From a virus, in IMG/VR virus record IMGVR_UViG_3300025009_000051, positions 62,001 through 126,000 of that record: 64,000 bases of DNA. One strand, 5' to 3'. Below the pieces are notes generated by a model. It saw nothing but the letters and a program-made list of their open reading frames with translations. It was not told where the DNA came from and searched no databases. This document shows positions 1 to 7,315 of this stretch, one piece after another; the first letter of the stretch is position 1, and each line of letters starts with the position of its first letter. Position numbers and translations under genes: made by a program.

Positions 1-2647
1 GAGAATATAAGTGTATTAAAGCAAGTTTTGTTAATTCAGTTTCTACTACTCTTTGAACTCGTTCTATTGATCTACTAAATCTAACATCTTCACTCGCGAG
101 ATTCGATTTCGCATTCATGGATTCTTCGAAAGTTAGGAACGATTTTGGAATCTTTAAACTTGCTAATAAATTATTCATCTCATATTGAATATCTTCTAAT
201 CCTGTGAATTCCATTCCTGGTAATGTATCAAATTCAGTTCCGCTTTTATCTCCTCGAACGGGTAAAAAGAAATCCTCCAAGCTTGAATTTTTAACAAATA
301 TACCGTTTCTCGATTCTCCTTCATGAGTAATAGTAGCAAAATTATGATATTCGGCTACCGTCATACAATATACATCTTCTTTTTTTGTTAATAATTCAAT
401 TTTTTTAATTTTATGATTTATTTTTGATGTAGAAACCTTTTTCATGAATTCATCTACATTTATATATCCTCTTTCTCGAATTGCTCTTTTAATTGTATGC
501 ATCATAAATTCTTTAGGTTTTTTTCTACCTGCGTTTAATTTCAAATAATATTCATATAATCCATTAATATTATTCATCTCATCACATATTTTTCTTATTG
601 TCATATTTTCATTTTCTGAAACGATTATCTTAATAGTATTAAATAAATAATCATCAAATTTATCTTTCATTGCATTTGTTACTTTTTCTTTATAATTTTT
701 ATCTTCCCATCTTCGTTTATTTTCTTGTTTCATAAAATTCCTTTTCTTTAATCTTTCTTCCTTAGACATAGGATTTAATTTTAAAGTTAATTTTATTTTA
801 TTTTTTATTTCGTTTGCTTTTTCAATTCCAAATACTTCTTCGTAAGATTTTCCCTTTAATTTATTTTCGAATTTTGATTTTTTTCCTTTTTTACTATCGC
901 TTAATTTTTTTATTGTTTCCTCAGTTCTTATATAGGGTATCATATTTTCTTTCATCCATTTTGAATGTTCCGGTCGTTTTTTATCTTGAAAAGTTGCAAC
1001 CCTACCATTTTTAAATTGTTCAGAAACAACACCAGATATTTTTTCTCCTAATTTTTTTAATCTGATATCTGTTTCTTTAGTCTTGCCTTTGCTCCAAATT
1101 TTTAATTCTCCTGAACTAAACATTTCTTTTAATGTTGCTTTTCTTTTCTCATTAATAATATTTAATTCTTCTTGAGATTTATTATTCCACATCGTATTAT
1201 TTCTATGATATCTAATATGTTCTGAAGATGTCATAGAACAATCTAAATTATCTGGAGAATTGTTTAATTTTTTAAAATCCTTATGATGAACTACATTTTT
1301 GTTTGCATTATACTCATTTAGATTTAAAGCAGATGCAACTAATCTATGAGTATATTCATATTTTTCTGTTTTTGGATTAAAAATTAATTCATAATCTGCA
1401 ATGTTTTTTTGAGTTGATAAAGTAGTATAAAACGGCATTATAGATTCTTCTTCTTTTAAATCTTTAGCCATTTTATAATCTCCATTTCTTAACATTACTG
1501 GATGTGATGGCTCAACATCTAAATAACTACTATCATCTAAAGTTATTCTTATTATATCTGCTTCTTTAATAGTTAATCCGCACCATTCAACTTTTCCGGG
1601 TACAATTTTATTATTATCATTTTTATCTATAGAATATACATAATTTATTTTTCCTTGTTCATATTCTTCTGATAATTCTTTTATTGTTATTTCTCTTCCA
1701 TCTAATAAAGGAATTATTGAATACCATGCAATTGGCATAAGGTTAAATCTCATATTGTATTCACCCGTTTCCGGATCCATATAAGGAACCTTTTTCATAT
1801 TATTTATTACTAAATTCATATGAGCGGCTACTTCATTAGGTGGAATATTTCCTACATCAACTTTAATTACTCTTCTTTCAGGTGCTCTCATTATTCTTGC
1901 TAATAACATTGCATCTTCTAATAAAGTAATTCTTTTCCAAGTTCTTCTACCATTTTCTAAAATACTCTTACCATAAGGAATAAGATTAAAATCAGATAAT
2001 AATCTAAAATGCACTATTTCATAATCTTGAAAAGTTTTAATTTTATATGACGGAGCCATTTGCAAACTTAATGAAGGATCATATTTAAACGAAACATCTC
2101 CATTGTCTCCATCTAATCTTTGTATTGCATAACAAGATAATGGATAAGCATTGGTAATACCAATTTTTTCAGTAATATCTAATTTTAAAAATAAATCTCC
2201 ATATTTTACTAATATTCTAACCCAAGGCCATAAATTAAATTCTATGTTTAATATATCATAAAATAAATTTTCTAATGCATTTTTAATATTTTCATCTTCT
2301 GTATCTATATGAATTATTTCTCCGAACTCGTTCCGAGTTGAGGCCTCATCCGAATATATGTCGAGCGCCGAAGATAGTCTGGCATCTGCATCCATTGCTT
2401 CATAATCCATATACAAATTCTTTCTGGTAACTTGTATTCCATGCATTAAAATATTATCTGCATAAGAAGATTTCAAAAACCCAGAAGTCGTGTCTGCATT
2501 AACTATGTTTGTATCTAATTTTAATTTTGATTGAATTTTATCAATATCAAAGTTTCTTATCTTTGCATATTCTTGTCCTTTTAATAATATTCCTTTTCTG
2601 AATATTTTTTCTAATCTGTCGAAAAATGTATTGTTTTGTTCTGCCAT
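1..2647 (-). CDS. gp20: Portal protein (gp20-like) interrupted by an HNH intein; 3' end outside window
   Basis: T4-type portal vertex protein, the dodecameric ring through which DNA is packaged. The reading frame runs unbroken from the ATG at 2647 to the window edge (about 882 codons visible). The N-extein is about 304 residues. The C-extein begins SSLEDFFLPVRG and continues GTEFDTLPG, matching the conserved gp20 region (MLEDFWLPRR, TEISTLPG). Between them lies a 483-residue intein (separate entry). A TTTAT-type late promoter motif stands 15 nt upstream. Unlike T4, the portal is on the strand opposite the prohead protease. Family assignment is firm; the true C-terminus is not visible. Confidence 0.93.
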   Translation of the reverse strand, partial: MAEQNNTFFDRLEKIFRKGILLKGQEYAKIRNFDIDKIQSKLKLDTNIVNADTTSGFLKSSYADNILMHGIQVTRKNLYMDYEAMDADARLSSALDIYSDEASTRNEFGEIIHIDTEDENIKNALENLFYDILNIEFNLWPWVRILVKYGDLFLKLDITEKIGITNAYPLSCYAIQRLDGDNGDVSFKYDPSLSLQMAPSYKIKTFQDYEIVHFRLLSDFNLIPYGKSILENGRRTWKRITLLEDAMLLARIMRAPERRVIKVDVGNIPPNEVAAHMNLVINNMKKVPYMDPETGEYNMRFNLMPIAWYSIIPLLDGREITIKELSEEYEQGKINYVYSIDKNDNNKIVPGKVEWCGLTIKEADIIRITLDDSSYLDVEPSHPVMLRNGDYKMAKDLKEEESIMPFYTTLSTQKNIADYELIFNPKTEKYEYTHRLVASALNLNEYNANKNVVHHKDFKKLNNSPDNLDCSMTSSEHIRYHRNNTMWNNKSQEELNIINEKRKATLKEMFSSGELKIWSKGKTKETDIRLKKLGEKISGVVSEQFKNGRVATFQDKKRPEHSKWMKENMIPYIRTEETIKKLSDSKKGKKSKFENKLKGKSYEEVFGIEKANEIKNKIKLTLKLNPMSKEERLKKRNFMKQENKRRWEDKNYKEKVTNAMKDKFDDYLFNTIKIIVSENENMTIRKICDEMNNINGLYEYYLKLNAGRKKPKEFMMHTIKRAIRERGYINVDEFMKKVSTSKINHKIKKIELLTKKEDVYCMTVAEYHNFATITHEGESRNGIFVKNSSLEDFFLPVRGDKSGTEFDTLPGMEFTGLEDIQYEMNNLLASLKIPKSFLTFEESMNAKSNLASEDVRFSRSIERVQRVVETELTKLALIHLYS
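287..1735 (-). mobile_element. Intein with HNH homing endonuclease inside the portal gene
   Basis: A 483-residue in-frame insertion in the portal. It has Hint-fold landmarks: PLLDGREITIKEL and NYVYSID near the start, KIVPGKVEWCG, a block B region (VEPSHPVML) followed by YKMAKDL, block F (VYCMTVAEYHNF) and C-terminal NGIFVKN followed by Ser. A central HNH nuclease (VVHHKDF...NSPDNL...SSEHIRYH, about 1209-1296) makes it a homing element, followed by a Lys-rich DNA-binding stretch. Aligning the exteins places the boundaries at Met|Pro and Asn|Ser. The first intein residue is therefore Pro instead of Cys/Ser, block F position 4 is Cys, and the penultimate residue is Lys instead of His. Splicing is inferred, not shown. 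Confidence 0.9.
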
Positions 2648-2661
2648 TGTTGATTTATTTT

Positions 2662-2676
2662 ATAAATAAATATATG
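2662..2676 (-). promoter_or_regulatory. Late-promoter-like motif before the portal gene
   Basis: On the minus strand this reads CATATATTTATTTAT, a variant of the TTTATATTTATA motif found before other structural genes in the window. It ends 15 nt before the portal start codon. Confidence 0.5.
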
Positions 2677-2694
2677 TTTGTTTTATTTCCTTAC

Positions 2695-3129
2695 TTAAAT
2701 TCTACTCTTGTATTCTTTTAATAATGTATTTATCAATTCTGATTTTTTAATGTGTTTATTTTCCAACCAGTCAATTATATCTTTATCCAGAGTTATTTGA
2801 ATATTTTTTTTAAGATTAGCGGGAGAAGATAATTTTCTTGATTCATTGTATTTTGGTTTGTGCTTTCTACCTTGTTGCCTATTATACGTATCAGAACGGT
2901 TTATAAACTCCCATGTCAATAGTTCTGCTTCTTTTTCTCTCATCTGTTCCTCATCATCATAATCATATAAAATTTCTTTCTTAAAATTTTGAAATCCATC
3001 TTGTAATATTGCTTCTGTTAATTCCTTTCCTTTTCCAATATATCCGTCTTGAATGTCTTCTGTTATATGTGAGCCAATGTAGATTTTACCATTTAATTGA
3101 TTTGTAAGCTGGTAGATTAAATAATGCAT
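2695..3129 (-). CDS. GIY-YIG endonuclease, free-standing homing type
   Basis: 144 residues. The N-terminus carries the GIY-YIG nuclease signature (YLIYQLTN, then GKIYIGSH at about 14-21), followed by GYIGKGKEL and the Glu-bearing KEAELL segment typical of this fold. The C-terminal 35 residues (IQITLDKDIIDWLENK...KSELINTLLKEY) look like a ribbon-helix-helix DNA-binding element, an unusual partner for this nuclease. It sits next to the portal gene, the usual position of a free-standing homing nuclease that targets a conserved neighbour. Nuclease family is clear; target and mobility are inferred. Confidence 0.85.
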   Translation of the reverse strand: MHYLIYQLTNQLNGKIYIGSHITEDIQDGYIGKGKELTEAILQDGFQNFKKEILYDYDDEEQMREKEAELLTWEFINRSDTYNRQQGRKHKPKYNESRKLSSPANLKKNIQITLDKDIIDWLENKHIKKSELINTLLKEYKSRI

Positions 3130-3140
3130 ATAATTATTTT

Positions 3141-3452
3141 TTAGTTTGATATGAATGCTCTAATTATATTTTGTTCGTTTATTAATTTTCCGTCTGAGTG
3201 AGCCATTAAAACAATTTTTTTATCTTGATATAAATTTAAAAAATTTGAAAAATTTAGTTCTTCATTTAATGTATAAGATAAAACTTGTTTTATTTCACTA
3301 TTTGTGGGTATTTCTTCTAAAGCCGAAATTTCAGTTTCTATTACTTTATCGCCATCCCACAAAAAACAAGGCTTATCAGTTATAGAAATATTTGAATGCC
3401 CCAAAAGAATTAATAATTCATTTACCATTTGTTTGTCTACGAAAGATTTCAT
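3141..3452 (-). CDS. Hypothetical protein, 103 aa
   Basis: Not recognised. A 103-residue, mildly acidic soluble protein with no membrane segment or known motif; it contains a central FSNFLNLYQDKK stretch. It is the first gene after a late-type promoter motif on the minus strand (3484-3495) and lies just upstream of the GIY-YIG gene, which may have inserted between it and the portal gene. A structural or assembly role is possible from position only. Confidence 0.6.
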   Translation of the reverse strand: MKSFVDKQMVNELLILLGHSNISITDKPCFLWDGDKVIETEISALEEIPTNSEIKQVLSYTLNEELNFSNFLNLYQDKKIVLMAHSDGKLINEQNIIRAFISN

Positions 3453-3483
3453 ATTTTTATTATTAAATTTGTTTATAATTGTA

Positions 3484-3495
3484 TATAAATATAAG
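3484..3495 (-). promoter_or_regulatory. Late-promoter-like motif (CTTATATTTATA)
   Basis: Minus-strand CTTATATTTATA, 32 nt before the 103-aa gene. It is preceded upstream (3498-3520) by the element AAAATTAAGTTCTTTTTTT, which recurs before the scaffold gene and before the intact tnpB. Confidence 0.55.
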
Positions 3496-3593
3496 AAATA
3501 AAAAAAGAACTTAATTTTTTCATCTAACTTATATTTATTTTATAAAAGAAGTCTTTTCGGTTTTTTTAATCTTTTTCGTATTTTATTTTTTTA

Positions 3594-3605
3594 TTTTATA
3601 TTTAT
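3594..3605 (+). promoter_or_regulatory. Late-promoter-like motif (TTTTATATTTAT)
   Basis: Plus-strand TTTTATATTTAT about 90 nt before the gene at 3696. The 3453-3695 intergenic stretch therefore looks like a divergent promoter region, with one motif on each strand. Confidence 0.5.
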
Positions 3606-3695
3606 TTAAAAATAATTAACTTTTTTTAATAGAAAACATCTATCATTTTCACATATCACAGAAGAAAAATAACGAAAAATAAAAATACTGTCAAT

Positions 3696-4547
3696 ATGGC
3701 AAAAAATTTTCATAAGAAATTAAAAAATACCGGAATTATATTTGAGTTGTTAATGAAACAAGTAACCTCAGATATCTTGTCCAACAAATCCAGCAAAGCG
3801 AAAAATATTCTTCAAAAATATTTTAATAAAGATACTGAATTAAGTAAAGAATTATTATTGTATCAAACTCTTGCTGAAGACAAATTCAAAAAATATAAAG
3901 ATGCAGAAATGTTATTAAACCTTTCTGTAAAATCTTTTAGAACTCTTAATTATAAGAAATTACAGAAAGAAAAATATATGCTAATCGGAGAAATTCGAGA
4001 TACATATGAAATGAAAGATTTCTTAAAAAGCAAGGTCAATAATTATGTTCTTTTAGCTTCTATCTATAAACTGTTAGAAAATGCTAAAATTAATATTTCT
4101 CCTTCTGAACTTGTTAAAGCAAAATCATTTTTAATTGAACATATATTAACAAATAAGGCAGCTAATAAAATTCAAACAGAATTAGAAGATTATAAAGGAT
4201 TAAATGAAGATTTAAGAATGCTTACTTATAAGATAATTGTTCAGAAATTTAATGATAAATATAAAGATTTAGATGATAAGCAAAAAAGTATATTGAAAGA
4301 ATATATTAATAATATTTCTGATTCAACTAAACTGAAAGAATATGTTGATAAACAAGCTTTAAATGCTAAGGTGATATTGACTAAATTAATTAAGAAAGTT
4401 AAAGAAGGAAATTTAAAGGTGAAATTAGAAGTAGTGTTGAATGAAATGGAAAATAAATTTAAAGGTAATGTCGCATCAGACGATCAAATATTGAACTTGA
4501 TGAGATATTATGAAATAATTAAAAATTTGAAAACTATTATAATCTAA
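3696..4547 (+). CDS. Conserved phage head-region protein, 283 aa, function unknown
   Basis: Predominantly helical and rich in Lys, Leu and Glu. It begins MAKNFHKKLKNTGIIFELL followed by KQVTSDILSNKSSKAKNIL. From memory, similar sequences (FxNTGxLFELLxRQVTxD) occur near the prohead protease gene in T4-like marine phages; this was not searched. No catalytic motif or membrane segment is visible. First gene of a plus-strand run that leads into the prohead protease, so a role in head assembly or as a head component is likely. No specific function is claimed. Confidence 0.75.
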   Translation: MAKNFHKKLKNTGIIFELLMKQVTSDILSNKSSKAKNILQKYFNKDTELSKELLLYQTLAEDKFKKYKDAEMLLNLSVKSFRTLNYKKLQKEKYMLIGEIRDTYEMKDFLKSKVNNYVLLASIYKLLENAKINISPSELVKAKSFLIEHILTNKAANKIQTELEDYKGLNEDLRMLTYKIIVQKFNDKYKDLDDKQKSILKEYINNISDSTKLKEYVDKQALNAKVILTKLIKKVKEGNLKVKLEVVLNEMENKFKGNVASDDQILNLMRYYEIIKNLKTIII

Positions 4548-4555
4548 AAAATATA

Positions 4556-5065
4556 ATGAACATAAAACTCTTAAATAAATACATCAAAAAATATTTAGAG
4601 GAAATAACCACTACTGCAAATGTAGCTGGATATAATACTCCGAATGCTTTTTCTACCGATATGACTCAACAAAAGAAAAGAGCTAAGAAGCAAGGGTATA
4701 AAGTTTTAGATGATTTAACTGGAAATAAAAAATCAGATTTAAAACCAAGAAAAACAAAGAAACCAGAAAAGATAATGAATGTTCCTTCTAATGTAATTGG
4801 TACAATAGATATTGAAAAATTGACCGAAGCAAATTATAAAGAGTTTAAATCAGATGATAAATTATCCACCAAGAAAAAAATTAATCAAGCAGTTTCTAAG
4901 ATAAACGGAGATTTATTTAGATTAGATAGAATGGTAAATCAAATTTATAAATTAAAAACTGAAACAGAATTCAGTTCAGAAAAATATTGGGCGTCTACTA
5001 AAAATAACTTGAATAAAGCCCAAGATAAATTGACTAAATTATTAATTAAAATGAAAAAAATATAA
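4556..5065 (+). CDS. Conserved phage protein with probable capsid-targeting leader, 169 aa
   Basis: The N-terminus (MNIKLLNKYIKKYLEE followed by ITTTANVAGYNTPNAF) is a short amphipathic basic helix ending in LEE, then a TANVAGYNTP segment that I associate with small proteins of T4-like marine phages. The remainder is Lys-rich and helical (RLDRMVNQIYKLKTE, then a C-terminal coiled-coil-like stretch). Starts 8 nt after the preceding gene and ends 3 nt before the next. The leader resembles those of its neighbours, so it is probably packaged in the prohead and processed by the protease encoded at 5368. Function otherwise unknown. Confidence 0.7.
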   Translation: MNIKLLNKYIKKYLEEITTTANVAGYNTPNAFSTDMTQQKKRAKKQGYKVLDDLTGNKKSDLKPRKTKKPEKIMNVPSNVIGTIDIEKLTEANYKEFKSDDKLSTKKKINQAVSKINGDLFRLDRMVNQIYKLKTETEFSSEKYWASTKNNLNKAQDKLTKLLIKMKKI

Positions 5066-5068
5066 ATC

Positions 5069-5347
5069 ATGAATAAAAACGAAATTAAACTTAGAACAAT
5101 CATTCGAGAAGAATTGAAGAAACAATTAACAGAAGCAGTTGACGACAAATGGAAAAAATCAGACTACTCCGTAAATAAAATTAAAAATTTGCATTTTGAT
5201 TTATTTCAAAAATTAATGAAATCTATTCAAGTAGACAATGCAAAATCTACACCAAAAGAAGAATTTGATTTTATTTGGGAATCTTTAACTGCTTTATTTA
5301 ATAATACTAAATTTAGAGATGAAGTTTTTAAAGAAAATAATAAATAA
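5069..5347 (+). CDS. Predicted capsid-targeted internal protein, 92 aa
   Basis: The first 22 residues (MNKNEIKLRTIIREELKKQL, then TE before Ala) are nearly identical to leaders at 6204, 7316 and 50862. The pattern is a basic amphipathic helix ending L-x-E before a small residue, the cleavage preference known for T4 gp21. The remaining 70 residues (FDLFQKLMKSIQ, EEFDFIWESLTALF) match nothing I recognise. It directly precedes the protease gene. Read as an internal head protein delivered into the prohead; packaging and cleavage are inferred from the leader. Confidence 0.75.
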   Translation: MNKNEIKLRTIIREELKKQLTEAVDDKWKKSDYSVNKIKNLHFDLFQKLMKSIQVDNAKSTPKEEFDFIWESLTALFNNTKFRDEVFKENNK

Positions 5348-5367
5348 TATTTTTTAAAACAAAAAAC

Positions 5368-5973
5368 ATGAAAGAATTATTAACATCTGAAATAGTACAA
5401 ATAAGAGTATCTGCTCAATTAATCAATGAATCCAAATTACAAAATAATGGAAGATTAATATTAAGAGGAGTAATTCTTCAAAGAGCAAATGCAAAAAATG
5501 CTAATGGAAGAATATATCCAAAACCGGTATTATTGAGAGAAGCAAATAAATATCAAAAAAACTATATCTCAATAAATAACGCCATTGGGGAATTGGATCA
5601 TCCTGACTCATCTACAATTTCTTTAAGTCGCGGTGCATTAAATGTAGTTAAGATGTGGTGGGAAGGCGACGATTTAAAAGGAGATGTTGAAGTATTAACT
5701 AATCTTCCAAATGGGAAAATCCTGGAAGGTTACCTTCTGCACGGAATAACTGTTGGTATTTCAAGTAGAGGATTGGGGTCAGTAAAAGAATCTGCAAATA
5801 ATACAGTTGAAGTTCAAGATGATTTTGATCTTGTCGCTTTTGATTGTGTGAGTACTCCTTCAACTCAAGGAGCATATATGAGATTGACAGAAGGAAAAAA
5901 TATGAACGCTGTTAATGAATATACTAAAGCATTAGAAACTTTGAACCAACTAATTGATGAAATTATATTTTAA
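5368..5973 (+). CDS. gp21: Prohead core protease (gp21-like)
   Basis: Serine protease (U9/S80 type) that cleaves scaffold, capsid and internal proteins inside the prohead. At 201 residues it is close to T4 gp21. Landmarks in order: ANGRIYP (about 46-52), GELDHP with the catalytic His (about 73-78), GISSRGLGSV with the catalytic Ser (about 127-136), and DFDLVAFDCVSTPST (about 151-165). Its likely substrates are the leader-bearing proteins beside it, the scaffold (47979-49088) and the major capsid protein. A C-terminal tail after LTEGKN may be an autocleavage segment. Identification is firm. Confidence 0.93.
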   Translation: MKELLTSEIVQIRVSAQLINESKLQNNGRLILRGVILQRANAKNANGRIYPKPVLLREANKYQKNYISINNAIGELDHPDSSTISLSRGALNVVKMWWEGDDLKGDVEVLTNLPNGKILEGYLLHGITVGISSRGLGSVKESANNTVEVQDDFDLVAFDCVSTPSTQGAYMRLTEGKNMNAVNEYTKALETLNQLIDEIIF

Positions 5974-5978
5974 AAAAT

Positions 5979-6449
5979 ATGAATACAAAAGAAAAAATTG
6001 AATCATTGTTTAATTATTCGGGTGTAAGAGTAAAGCAAGCAAAAAACTATTTTGAAGTATTAAATCTTTCCGCCAGTAAGCACGATTATAAATCTGTAAT
6101 TAATGACATAGAAAAAGCTACAAATAAAAAAGTAGTAGATTTCCAATCTGATATGTTTTCAATTAAATTTGAATTAAAAGAATCTTTAAATAAAAAAAAT
6201 AATATGAAACAAAACGAAATAAAACTTAGAACGATAATTCGAGAAGAATTGAAGAAACAATTATCAGAAGGAAAAAACTTTGAACATATAATAAATGATA
6301 CATTATATCAAAAAGCAACTAAAGAAAAATTAAATGATAAAGAAGCTGAAGAATTAGGTAAGCTTCTTAATTGGTCATTAAAAAATCTTTGGTCTTCAAT
6401 TTCTTCTTATGGATATAGTCTTAATTATTCTTCTGATGAAGCAGGGTAA
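5979..6449 (+). CDS. Two-part protein with an internal capsid-targeting leader, 156 aa, cut by a stop codon
   Basis: The first 75 residues (MNTKEKIESLFNYSG..., a small alpha/beta-looking domain) run in frame into MKQNEIKLRTIIREELKKQL-SEG, the same leader seen at 5069 and 7316. An internal ATG at 6204 would give a leader-first protein like its paralogues, so this may be two proteins from one frame or two fused genes. The frame ends at TAA 6447-6449 but stays open afterwards to 6545 (GERDRILIGLKGVL..., ending YEKLK), suggesting a nonsense mutation or readthrough. Function unknown. Confidence 0.6.
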   Translation: MNTKEKIESLFNYSGVRVKQAKNYFEVLNLSASKHDYKSVINDIEKATNKKVVDFQSDMFSIKFELKESLNKKNNMKQNEIKLRTIIREELKKQLSEGKNFEHIINDTLYQKATKEKLNDKEAEELGKLLNWSLKNLWSSISSYGYSLNYSSDEAG

Positions 6450-6545
6450 GGTGAAAGGGATAGAATATTAATAGGATTAAAAGGGGTTTTAAAACTGAAT
6501 GCACCAGTTAATGATATGATTAAAATATATGAAAAATTAAAATAA
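6450..6545 (+). pseudogene. In-frame 3' extension of the preceding gene beyond a stop codon
   Basis: After TAA at 6447-6449 the same frame continues for 31 coding codons (GERDRILIGLKGVLKLNAPV, then NDMIKIYEKLK) to TAA at 6543-6545, with no start codon near its beginning. The composition matches neighbouring proteins. It is either a severed C-terminus or a readthrough extension. Confidence 0.5.
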
Positions 6546-6562
6546 ACAATAATTTTCAAACT

Positions 6563-6575
6563 TTTTATATTTATA
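6563..6575 (+). promoter_or_regulatory. Late-promoter-like motif (TTTTATATTTATA)
   Basis: Exact TTTTATATTTATA followed by ATAAG, 36 nt before the ATG at 6612. Confidence 0.6.
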
Positions 6576-6611
6576 ATAAGTAAAAAACAAAAAATTTAAA
6601 CACAAATCAAT

Positions 6612-7106
6612 ATGAAAACATTCGTAGACAAAAAAGGTAATATCATTGAACCTTCAGATGAAATTATAATCAACACCAAAAAAGGAAATTTAAAAGGAAC
6701 GATTATATCATTAAAGGAAGGAAAAATAAAAGTAAAAATAGGTAGCAAAGTAAAAGATTTAGATTATAATACATATAAAAATTTAATCTTAATCGAAAAT
6801 ATTTCTGACGCTTATTCAGATAATGGACATAATATTAATCCAATATTAAATGAATTATTAAATGATACAAGAAAAGGAGAAAAAAGAGACGATTCAATTC
6901 AATTAGATGAAATGTTTGGTAAAGGTATTTCTACTATTTCTGTAAATACACCTAAAGCTAAATTTTTGTATAAGAAAAATAAATTGATTGCTTTGATTAA
7001 AGAAGCTAAATCATTAACAAGAGATTATAAAGAATTATTGCCGTTGACAGAACAGTTTAATAAGATGCTGAAACAATTGTCAGATTCAAAAAAAAAAATT
7101 AAATGA
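6612..7106 (+). CDS. Conserved phage protein, 164 aa in the first frame; probably one gene with the next frame
   Basis: The N-terminal 50 residues look like a small beta-barrel (SH3/KOW-like): DEIIINTKKGNLKGTIISLK followed by KIKVKIGSKVKDL. Then come DNGHNINPILNELLND and a helical C-terminus. The frame stops at TGA 7104-7106, right after a run of 11 A at 7088-7098. Shifting frame at that run opens 7099-7314 without interruption (separate entry). The product is either a 164-residue protein or a longer fusion of about 233 residues made by slippage. Unknown function; probably a virion component from its setting. Confidence 0.65.
   Translation: MKTFVDKKGNIIEPSDEIIINTKKGNLKGTIISLKEGKIKVKIGSKVKDLDYNTYKNLILIENISDAYSDNGHNINPILNELLNDTRKGEKRDDSIQLDEMFGKGISTISVNTPKAKFLYKKNKLIALIKEAKSLTRDYKELLPLTEQFNKMLKQLSDSKKKIK
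7088..7098 (+). repeat. Homopolymer of 11 A at a reading-frame change
   Basis: An A11 tract inside the gene beginning at 6612. One base fewer would join two long open frames. It could be a slippery site (transcriptional slippage), a real indel or a sequencing error. Confidence 0.7.
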
Positions 7107-7314
7107 AGGAACCGAATATAAGGAAGGAGATATTATTAAATTCAAAGACGGTGAAGAATGGATTGTAATAAAATCAAGTAAACTAAGAACACACGGGCAG
7201 GTTGGATATGGAGATACAATTGCTATAAAGCCTTACAATAAACTCGCTAAAGATAGAAATATTAGTTTAGGAATTGAAGTAACTTCAGATTACATTGAAA
7301 AAAATACAAAATAA
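7099..7314 (+). CDS. Frame-shifted C-terminal domain (LNEGTEYKEGD...), no own start
   Basis: Open for 71 codons in the frame one base off from the preceding gene: KKKLNEGTEYKEGDIIKFKD, then GEEWIVIKSSK, ending DYIEKNTK. The GDxIKFKDGEEW..IKSSK pattern suggests a small beta-barrel. LNE-G resembles the L-x-E cleavage site of neighbouring leaders. No ATG with a plausible initiation region precedes it, so it is probably expressed as a fusion with the gene from 6612 via the A11 tract, or is broken. Confidence 0.5.
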   Translation, partial: LNEGTEYKEGDIIKFKDGEEWIVIKSSKLRTHGQVGYGDTIAIKPYNKLAKDRNISLGIEVTSDYIEKNTK

Positions 7315-7315
7315 A

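Noticed and set aside
814-1014. Plus-strand open frame within the portal intein
   Set aside because: Lies antisense to a clear intein endonuclease frame; hydrophobic composition is a by-product of AT-rich antisense.
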